This document shows, piece after piece, positions 1 through 4,797 of a stretch of 7,931 nt of DNA. A program made the position numbers and the translations under genes. This DNA is from DASPKW01 sp038244055 (GTDB lineage: Bacteria > Planctomycetota > Phycisphaerae > Tepidisphaerales > Tepidisphaeraceae). The first letter of the stretch is position 1. Every line of letters starts with the position of its first letter. Location: the NCBI GenBank assembly GCA_038244055.1, contig JBBRTW010000349.1:1-7931 (forward strand), written 5' to 3'. Below the pieces are notes generated by a model that ran no database searches, was not told the DNA's origin, and was given only the letters and a program-made list of their open reading frames with translations.

Positions 1-4
1 GCAC

Positions 5-92
5 GGGCGTCCCGCCCGTGAAGACTCTTTCCATTTCCCCCCATCTCTTTAACGGTTCTCGCAATTTCTTATTCTTCACGGGCGGGACGCCC
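5..92. repeat. Inverted pair of GC-rich palindromic elements
   Basis: Positions 5-24 are the exact reverse complement of 73-92 (20 bp each), separated by a 48-nt AT-richer spacer. Each arm is also a palindrome. 2-9 (CACGGGCG) pairs with 13-20 around a 3-nt loop. 77-84 pairs with 88-95 with one mismatch. The arms resemble the dispersed CACGGGCGGGACGCCCGTG-type intergenic palindromes I associate with planctomycete genomes; that link is from memory and not checked here. No T-run follows either hairpin, so it is not a classical intrinsic terminator. It lies directly upstream of the gene at 106 and may reach its leader. Confidence 0.7.
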
Positions 93-105
93 CTGCCACC
101 TCAAG

Positions 106-693
106 ATGCCGCGAATCATCGACTACCCGATCGTCCTCGAACAATTGCAGTCGCGCGGCTTCAAATGCAACTACCACAACAGCGGCGCATTCGGCTTCGC
201 AAGCGGTGAAATAAAAGCCCTCGGCTGGATCGGCCCCGATGACCCCACCATCCGCCCGCAAATCCGCCCGCTCACGCGCCCCATCCTCCGGCCCTACGAA
301 GCAACCCTCGCCCGCCTCTGCACCCAGGTCTGGCTCAACCATCTGCCCGGCCCGGTCTGGCTCATGCCCATGAGCCACTGGGCCTACGAACTGGCCTACG
401 GCAGCCACGACTGGATGCCCGCCCTCATCCAGCAAATCCACCTCGACCCCGCCGACCTCGAAAACCGCAACAACGGCTCGGCCATCGAATTCTCACCCGA
501 TGAAGCCCCCCTGCTGGAAACCGCTGTCCACAACCTCCTCGAAAATCTCATGGGCAGCGACTTCATGCTGGTGTTCGAGAATTGCCCGGTACTCTGCACC
601 GTGCATCACCACAAACAACTCTGGTGGCAGACGACGGATGCGAATTTGATGAGGCTAATCGAGGCGGCCGTCCGGACATCTACAGGCGGCTGA
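106..693 (+). CDS. Conserved hypothetical protein, 195 aa
   Basis: Function not recognised. The protein is soluble-looking, with no signal peptide or membrane segment. It is rich in Trp, His and Pro. Distinctive stretches are YHNSGAFGF (about residues 23-31), DDPTIRP near 45-51, MPMSHWAYEL near 87-96, a GSHDWMPAL segment near 99-107, and CTVHHHKQLWW near 164-174. The His cluster H167-H169 and His91/His101 could bind a metal, but no known metalloenzyme signature is complete. It reads like a planctomycete-restricted conserved family with a well-kept sequence, which is an impression rather than a search result. The ATG at 106 has no Shine-Dalgarno; 12 nt separate it from the upstream palindromic arm. 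It converges on the vapC gene with a 17-bp gap. Codons are strongly C-ending, like the HAD and RCK genes. Confidence 0.8.
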   Translation: MPRIIDYPIVLEQLQSRGFKCNYHNSGAFGFASGEIKALGWIGPDDPTIRPQIRPLTRPILRPYEATLARLCTQVWLNHLPGPVWLMPMSHWAYELAYGSHDWMPALIQQIHLDPADLENRNNGSAIEFSPDEAPLLETAVHNLLENLMGSDFMLVFENCPVLCTVHHHKQLWWQTTDANLMRLIEAAVRTSTGG

Positions 694-710
694 AATCGAT
701 TCGCCTGAAT

Positions 711-1103
711 TCATCCCCAAACTCTTTCGACGCCATACGCGTCCAATTGCACGTCGCGGCTAAGGATACTCATCTCCTCGATCAAGCATTGGGCAACCAG
801 AAGTCGATCGAATGGATCGCGATGATGCAATTCCAACCTGGACGATTGAACAATGTGCGCGATCTGAATTTCAAGCAGCGAGATTCCTTCAGCCAGCACG
901 CGCCGTTCCACAAATTCTTCCAGCGGCAGCGTCAGGGAAAGCTTACCGATACTCTGCTTGAGGGCGATTTCCCAGATGGTGGCGTAGCTGACAAAAAGTG
1001 GCACGGACGAGGTTTCAATGACCGACTTCGCCGCTGATCCCAGGCGAGCGTCGCCCTCGATTAGCCAAAGCAACGCGTGAGTGTCGAGTAGAGCGCGAGT
1101 CAT
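711..1103 (-). CDS. vapC: VapC-family PIN-domain toxin, 130 aa
   Basis: Toxin of a type II toxin-antitoxin module. PIN-domain VapC proteins are Mg-dependent endoribonucleases that usually cut tRNA or rRNA. The full PIN layout is visible: LLDTHALLWL at the N-terminus with Asp7, SYATIWEIALK with Glu45, HHRDPFDRLLVAQ with Asp96/Asp99, and SRD with Asp117 near the C-terminus. That gives the expected acidic quartet. Length (130 aa) is normal for the family. The start ATG overlaps the antitoxin stop as ATGA, so translation is probably coupled. A purine-rich AGAGGG lies only 3-4 nt before the ATG. It belongs to the branch with DTHALLWL and HHRDPFDR motifs that usually pairs with Phd/YefM-like antitoxins, as it does here. 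Target RNA cannot be read from sequence. Confidence 0.93.
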   Translation of the reverse strand: MTRALLDTHALLWLIEGDARLGSAAKSVIETSSVPLFVSYATIWEIALKQSIGKLSLTLPLEEFVERRVLAEGISLLEIQIAHIVQSSRLELHHRDPFDRLLVAQCLIEEMSILSRDVQLDAYGVERVWG

Positions 1104-1336
1104 ATTCCCTCTTCGAATTCACTCATTGGCTCATCAAAGTCATCTGCCATCTGGGACACGGTACCCCTGCCGTAGCCAGCAACGGGACGGTGCATCGAAC
1201 TGGCCATTGAAACGATCTTCGCCACAGGGCACCCACCGCGAGTAATCACAATCTCCTGACCCGTCCTGACCGAATCCACCAAACGCGAGACTTCCTGGCT
1301 GACATTCTCGATCGCGATTTTTGTGGCAGCAACCAT
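1100..1336 (-). CDS. Phd/YefM-family antitoxin of the VapC pair, 78 aa
   Basis: Antitoxin that would bind and neutralise the adjacent PIN toxin and repress its own promoter. Residues about 5-43 match the Phd/YefM DNA-binding fold (KIAIENVSQEVSRLVD, then GQEIVITRGGCPVAKIV). The C-terminal tail GYGRGTV...DDFDEPMSEFEEG matches the toxin-wrapping end typical of these antitoxins (G-x-V-x(5)-DFDxP). I chose the ATG at 1336 because family homology begins there and a promoter-like TATGAT lies 6 nt upstream. The frame stays open to an ATG at 1423 that has a good AGAGGGA Shine-Dalgarno, giving a 107-aa form with a 29-residue extension not seen in the family. Either start is possible. The stop overlaps the vapC start by 4 bp. 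Confidence 0.85.
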   Translation of the reverse strand: MVAATKIAIENVSQEVSRLVDSVRTGQEIVITRGGCPVAKIVSMASSMHRPVAGYGRGTVSQMADDFDEPMSEFEEGI

Positions 1337-1342
1337 GCGGAT

Positions 1343-1370
1343 ATCATACACCCAAAATCGTCCGTGCAAA
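1343..1370 (-). promoter_or_regulatory. Candidate promoter of the antitoxin-toxin operon
   Basis: On the minus strand TTTGCA (1365-1370) and TATGAT (1343-1348, five of six matches to the -10 consensus) are 16 bp apart. The -10 ends 6 nt before the ATG at 1336, so transcription would start at or next to the start codon and give a leaderless message. It lies inside the alternative longer reading frame, so it also bears on which antitoxin start is real. Confidence 0.35.
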
Positions 1371-1444
1371 TGAAATTGACGCAGGGCCATTGCCGCCTTG
1401 TCGCCATCTTGATTCCACTCCATCCCAGTTCCCTCTAAAAGGCC

Positions 1445-1472
1445 TTTACACCCACCCTCCCCCGCCTAAACT
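1445..1472 (+). promoter_or_regulatory. Candidate promoter of the HAD-IIA gene
   Basis: TTTACA (1445-1450, five of six to the -35 consensus) and TAAACT (1467-1472, four of six) are 16 bp apart. Six C residues separate the -10 from the GTG at 1479, which has no Shine-Dalgarno. The spacing predicts a leaderless transcript, with the same geometry as the divergent antitoxin promoter. Confidence 0.35.
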
Positions 1473-1478
1473 CCCCCC

Positions 1479-2294
1479 GTGCCCTTCGATTTCTCACCCT
1501 ACGCCGCCGTTCTCCTCGATCTCGATGGAACCCTCTATCACGAAGACCACGCCCTTCCCGGCGCGGCCGACCTCGTGCATCTCATCCAGCAGCGCGGCCA
1601 CAACTACGCCTGCCTCACCAACAGTACCTCCACCCCCGACCGCATCGCCCGCCGTCTGATGACGATGGGCATCGACATTCCCCCCGAGCGCATTTACTCC
1701 GCCGCCGCCGCCGCCGGCGACTATGTCATGGAGCATTTCTCCAGAGACCCCACCGGTCGGCCGCGCCAACCGCGCCTGATGAACCTCGCCACCGAAGGTT
1801 TCCACGAAATGCTCGATGGAAAAGTGGAGTGGGTCAACCTCCCGCACCACCCCTGCGACGCCATCATCATCGGCGCTCCCACCAACGTCTTCGCCACGCC
1901 CGACCGCCAGCGCATCGCCCTCGAACTCGCCCGCGCCGGCGCGCTCCTCGTCGGCATCTGCGCCGACCGCGTCTACCCCAGCCCCCGCGGCCTCGAACTC
2001 GGCTGCGGCGCGCTGACCGCCATGCTCGCCTACGGCGCGGCCACCGACAAAATCATCTACACCGGCAAACCCGAACCCATCTTCTTCGAAGAACTCTGCG
2101 CCAACCTCAAGGTCGCCCCCGCCGACTGCATCCTCATCGGCGACAACCTCGAATCCGACATCGCCGGCGCTACCCGCGTCGGAATGCGAACCCTCCTGGT
2201 CCTGACCGGAGTCGCCAGCGCCGAGGACGTCTCAAAATTGAACGAACAAGCCCGCCCCAAAGCCGTCATCAAAGACCTGACGGAACTTCTCTGA
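1479..2294 (+). CDS. HAD-superfamily subclass IIA (NagD-like) phosphatase, 271 aa
   Basis: Cytosolic Mg-dependent phosphohydrolase that works through an aspartyl-phosphate. Motif I is VLLDLDGTLY, with nucleophile Asp14 and acid/base Asp16. Motif II is LTNSTS (Thr47-Asn48). Motif III is Lys197 in YTGKPEP. Motif IV is IGDNLESD (Asp222, Asp227). The C2-type cap between motifs II and III spans roughly residues 70-180. The order and 271-aa length are typical of HAD-IIA proteins (NagD, 4-nitrophenylphosphatase, phosphoglycolate phosphatase, GlpQ-linked glycerol-phosphatase relatives). The substrate cannot be assigned; a sugar phosphate, nucleotide monophosphate or phosphoglycolate are all plausible. 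The start is a GTG without Shine-Dalgarno, possibly leaderless. The gene is divergent from the TA operon and convergent with the first RTX gene, with a hairpin between the stops. Codon use is strongly C-ending. Confidence 0.92.
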   Translation: MPFDFSPYAAVLLDLDGTLYHEDHALPGAADLVHLIQQRGHNYACLTNSTSTPDRIARRLMTMGIDIPPERIYSAAAAAGDYVMEHFSRDPTGRPRQPRLMNLATEGFHEMLDGKVEWVNLPHHPCDAIIIGAPTNVFATPDRQRIALELARAGALLVGICADRVYPSPRGLELGCGALTAMLAYGAATDKIIYTGKPEPIFFEELCANLKVAPADCILIGDNLESDIAGATRVGMRTLLVLTGVASAEDVSKLNEQARPKAVIKDLTELL

Positions 2295-2321
2295 CCAAAT
2301 CGACACCGAGCCAATAGGTGG

Positions 2322-2348
2322 CACTGGCAAGCTGTAAGCCTGCCAGTG
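2322..2348. repeat. Hairpin-forming inverted repeat between convergent genes
   Basis: CACTGGCA (2322-2329) and TGCCAGTG (2341-2348) form a perfect 8-bp stem with an 11-nt loop. It sits 27 nt past the HAD stop and 33 nt past the RTX gene stop, so it could end or stabilise both transcripts. Neither side has a run of T, so intrinsic termination is not clearly supported. The element could also be a member of a dispersed intergenic palindrome family. Confidence 0.55.
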
Positions 2349-2381
2349 GAAACATCCCCGCAATACTCAAAGCACAACCCC

Positions 2382-3680
2382 TTAAGATGATCCCTTCGGA
2401 TTCTGCACGATCCCCGACAGAGTCATCGCAAAAAGGCTCGACGTTGGATCGTTCATTGTAAACGCCAGCGCCCCGAGCCGGTTTCCCGCGATCTGCGTGT
2501 TGAGCTCGATCACCAGATCATCCGTCTGCCCCGGCGCAAGCTGCCGCACCAGCGGGTCCACCACGAAGAACCCCTTGGGCACCGAAATCCTGCCCAGGTT
2601 CAGCGTCGACGCGCCAGCATTATAGAAGCGGAAGGTCCGGGCGACGGTCCCCTGCCTGGCGATGTACCACTTGCCGAAGTCCACCACTTGACCTTCCGTC
2701 ACAGGCCGCGCCCGCCCCGTTTGAATCGCAAAAACCTTCAGGTCCGTCGGCGCGGGCGGCGCGACAACGGTCGCGCTGACTGCAAAGTTGAATGGATTGG
2801 CGATAAAGTCGTTGGTGCCGATCGAGACCGAGCCGGAGAACGCTCCCACCGCGCCGGACTGCAACGCGATAACCAGGTCATCGCTCACGCCGGCCTTGAT
2901 GGTGCCGGGCAGCCCATCCACGACAAAGAACCCGGCCGGCACAGTGATAGCGCCAATGGTGAGGTCCTTGTTTCCAATATTGGTGACGCGAAACGTCTTG
3001 AGAATATCACCACTGCCTAGAAGCTGGGTGCCATAGGTGACGCTGCCGCCATCGACCAGGCCGCGCAGACCCTGCCTGGTGACGGTCGAAACACTAATCC
3101 TGGGGGCCGGCGCGATATTCAGGTTTTCAAAATTGGAATAGGCGTCGAAATTGTCCACATCCCCTCGATCGATGCCCGGCCCGCCATCGAGCACATCGAC
3201 CTCGCCATCCTGTCCCTTGACGGTATCGTCGTTGTTCTCGCCCAGAATGGTGTCGGCACCGCCATTGCCGACGAGCGAATCGTTGCCATCTCCGCCGAGG
3301 ATCGAATCCGCGCCCGGCCCGCCGATGATGGTGTCGTTGCCGGTGCCGCCAATGAGCGTGGAGGCGCCGATGCAATTGGTGGTGATGCGCGAGCGAATCC
3401 CGTTGGCATCCACCGATACGATATCGATGAACCCGCCCAGCGCATCGACATTGATTCGGTTGACCGACGGCGTGAGGAACGTGCTCGTGGTGCCCCCGCC
3501 CTCATCGACAGTGATCGTGCCCGCGGCTTCGGTGACGTTGATCACATCATCGCCGTTGGTGCCCGTGACCGTCAGCGTCGTGCCGACCAGAACCGCCGTC
3601 AGCATGGTTCGGCTTTCGAGGCCCTGCAATGCCCACGCATCCGCCGCCGATCGAACTGCCTTGCGCTTTTTCCTCTGCAT
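2382..3680 (-). CDS. RTX-repeat surface protein with two choice-of-anchor-D-like domains, 432 aa
   Basis: Probable exported or envelope protein. The N-terminus is basic (MQRKKRKAVRS) and is followed by the planctomycete export-type motif GLESRTMLTA at residues 20-29, with no ordinary hydrophobic signal core. A beta-rich pre-repeat module covers about 40-110. Residues 111-174 hold about five good GGxGxDxxx Ca-binding nonapeptides plus degenerate ones. The C-terminal half carries two related Ig-like domains (about 209-305 and 325-426). Both contain P-x-GFFVVD-x-L and DDLVI blocks and fit choice-of-anchor-D/ASH-like folds. The ATG at 3680 is chosen because AGAAGG sits 9 nt upstream; a GTG at 3698 would add six residues but overlaps that site. 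It is the last of three tandem paralogues. Adhesion or surface-layer function is inference. Confidence 0.87.
   Translation of the reverse strand: MQRKKRKAVRSAADAWALQGLESRTMLTAVLVGTTLTVTGTNGDDVINVTEAAGTITVDEGGGTTSTFLTPSVNRINVDALGGFIDIVSVDANGIRSRITTNCIGASTLIGGTGNDTIIGGPGADSILGGDGNDSLVGNGGADTILGENNDDTVKGQDGEVDVLDGGPGIDRGDVDNFDAYSNFENLNIAPAPRISVSTVTRQGLRGLVDGGSVTYGTQLLGSGDILKTFRVTNIGNKDLTIGAITVPAGFFVVDGLPGTIKAGVSDDLVIALQSGAVGAFSGSVSIGTNDFIANPFNFAVSATVVAPPAPTDLKVFAIQTGRARPVTEGQVVDFGKWYIARQGTVARTFRFYNAGASTLNLGRISVPKGFFVVDPLVRQLAPGQTDDLVIELNTQIAGNRLGALAFTMNDPTSSLFAMTLSGIVQNPKGSS
3159..3350 (-). repeat. RTX nonapeptide repeats of the first surface protein
   Basis: The DNA encodes seven consecutive 9-10-residue units. 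GGTGNDTII, GGPGADSIL, GGDGNDSLV and GNGGADTIL are followed by more degenerate units ending GGPGIDRGD. These are 27-bp coding repeats with the calcium beta-roll pattern. They are the shortest and most degraded array of the three neighbours. Confidence 0.85.
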
Positions 3681-3689
3681 GATCGTTCG

Positions 3690-3695
3690 CCTTCT
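3690..3695 (-). promoter_or_regulatory. Ribosome binding site fixing the start at 3680
   Basis: The minus strand reads AGAAGG here, 9 nt before the ATG at 3680. It favours that ATG over the in-frame GTG at 3698, which overlaps the site. Confidence 0.6.
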
Positions 3696-3741
3696 CACCC
3701 AATGGACATGAGATCAATCAACCCACTCACACACCAGCCAC

Positions 3742-3769
3742 ATTACAAACAACGTCCGGGAATAGTCAA
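3742..3769 (-). promoter_or_regulatory. Sigma70-like promoter upstream of the first RTX gene
   Basis: On the minus strand TTGACT (3764-3769) and TGTAAT (3742-3747) each match five of six consensus bases, with a 16-bp spacer. A start near 3735 would give a leader of about 55 nt that contains the AGAAGG ribosome binding site. It suggests that this gene can be transcribed on its own rather than only from the upstream RTX genes. Confidence 0.5.
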
Positions 3770-3795
3770 TATTTTCGCGAGTTCACTGCCCGGCT

Positions 3796-4503
3796 TCACG
3801 GAGCCAGAATCAGATCGTTACCCGGGCCGTCGTCGAGGAAGTCGATGCCCTCGTTGCCGAACATCGTATCGTTGCCCTCATTGCCGTACATCTGATCATC
3901 CCCGAGCCCGCCGATCAGCGAATCGTTCCCCGCCCCGCCGACGATCAGGTCGTTTCCTGCCTCGCCATCAATGGTATCATTACCGTCGCCGCCGTAAATG
4001 ACATCATCGCCATCCCCGCCCACCACGGAATCATTTCCCGGCCCGGCGTAAATCGTGTCGTCGCCCGCCCCGGCATCAATCGTGTCATCTCCCTTTCCGC
4101 CCACGATCAAATCATTGCCATTTTCACCCAGAAAATTGTCCGGCCCAAATCCCCCTGTCAAGGTGTCATTTCCGTCCCCGCCGGCGAGGGTTCGCGAGCG
4201 GGGAACCTGGCCGTAGGTTTCATCGATGGTCAGTTTGTCATTCCCTCGATTGCCCAGCACCAGGAAACTCTTGTAATCTTCCAGGCTGATAACCGTGACC
4301 ACCTTGTTGATGCTCACCGAGAGGTATTTGTTGGGATGCCGCCGGTCCAGCGAGACGATGATATTATCGTTTCGCCGGCCACCCGAGATGGTCAGTACCT
4401 GCTTGTCATCCACAAACATATTGGCGTTGTACTGAATCACAACGGTCATCAGGCGCCGCTGCTCGAGGTCTTCCATCATGTGACAATCGTTCTGCGCGTT
4501 CAT
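3796..4503 (-). CDS. RTX-repeat surface protein ending in the beta-roll, 235 aa
   Basis: Second of the three paralogues. The N-terminus is short (MNAQNDCHMMED) and leads directly into LEQRRLMTV, the planctomycete export-type motif, at residues 13-21. The basic segment seen in the other two is missing. A pre-repeat module follows, containing GGRRNDNIIVSL and LVLGNRGNDKLTI (about 41-105). Residues 108-233 are 14 uninterrupted GGxGxDxxx nonapeptides, a predicted parallel beta-roll with about 14 Ca-binding turns. The chain ends two residues after the last unit (ILAP), so there is no C-terminal capping, anchor or type I secretion domain. The ATG at 4503 is preceded by TGGAG at 6 nt. An in-frame GTG at 4587 is less likely. 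The next gene upstream ends 294 bp away. Structural or Ca-binding role in the envelope is inference. Confidence 0.85.
   Translation of the reverse strand: MNAQNDCHMMEDLEQRRLMTVVIQYNANMFVDDKQVLTISGGRRNDNIIVSLDRRHPNKYLSVSINKVVTVISLEDYKSFLVLGNRGNDKLTIDETYGQVPRSRTLAGGDGNDTLTGGFGPDNFLGENGNDLIVGGKGDDTIDAGAGDDTIYAGPGNDSVVGGDGDDVIYGGDGNDTIDGEAGNDLIVGGAGNDSLIGGLGDDQMYGNEGNDTMFGNEGIDFLDDGPGNDLILAP
3805..4182 (-). repeat. Fourteen tandem RTX nonapeptide coding units
   Basis: A 378-bp array of 27-bp units encodes 14 contiguous nonapeptides, from GGDGNDTLT to DGPGNDLIL. Nearly all keep the G-x-G-(N/D)-D core, and the array is in frame throughout without interruption. Confidence 0.93.
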
Positions 4504-4797
4504 CGGGGTCTCCACATGCAGGTGATCGGTAGGGAAGCCCGGTAGCCTCTCCGCCATAAGGTCGTCGCCAACGCCCGGCGGTTCCACCGGCCAATGCCGA
4601 ATAAAGAACCGCGCCAGCCGAACATTCCCGGCCGCGCCCTCCAGGCGGGCCGCCCTATCCTAACGGAGAACCCCAGCAGTCACAAAACTTTATGCCTTTC
4701 CAACACGGACTCATCCGTCAATTGCCCTCGCCGGGTGTCGGAATGGCCACACAAGCTTCCGCCGCCCCGCGGGCCGTCATCTCCGCTGGCGCATAAT
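4504..4797. other. Intergenic region between two RTX genes
   Basis: A 294-bp stretch with no convincing gene on either strand. The reading frame of the downstream RTX gene stays open to a GTG at 4587, but the Shine-Dalgarno supports 4503. A weak minus-strand promoter candidate is TTGTGA (4680-4685) and TAGGAT (4657-4662) with a 17-bp spacer, four of six matches each. A small 5-bp hairpin lies at 4705-4718 (ACGGA/TCCGT). GC-rich inverted stretches around 4640-4655 and 4762-4775 have no T-run, so no clear terminator for the upstream RTX gene is seen. Confidence 0.5.
4510..4514 (-). promoter_or_regulatory. Ribosome binding site fixing the start at 4503
   Basis: The minus strand reads TGGAG, 6 nt before the ATG at 4503. 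It supports that ATG over the in-frame GTG at 4587. Confidence 0.55.

Noticed and set aside
582..1037. Plus-strand 151-aa open frame overlapping both the 195-aa gene and vapC
   Set aside because: It runs antisense through a complete PIN domain and overlaps a well-formed upstream gene; no domain is recognisable.
1829..2317. Plus-strand Arg/Pro-rich 162-aa open frame inside the HAD gene
   Set aside because: The Arg/His/Pro-rich composition is what a +1/+2 frame of GCC-rich codons gives. The HAD frame has all four catalytic motifs.
3151..3711. Long plus-strand open frame antisense to the first RTX gene (186 aa)
   Set aside because: It is a Ser/Pro-rich shadow of the Gly-Asp repeat codons, with no start signal or family resemblance. 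The minus frame carries the LExRxLL motif and RTX units.
4704..4718. Minus-strand GATGAGTCCGTG, identical to the middle of a canonical hammerhead ribozyme core
   Set aside because: The invariant CUGAUGA reads CGGATGA here, and the following GAAA is not placed after a stem II that can pair. Flanking stems I and III are also not visible. It is better explained as a small 5-bp hairpin or chance.
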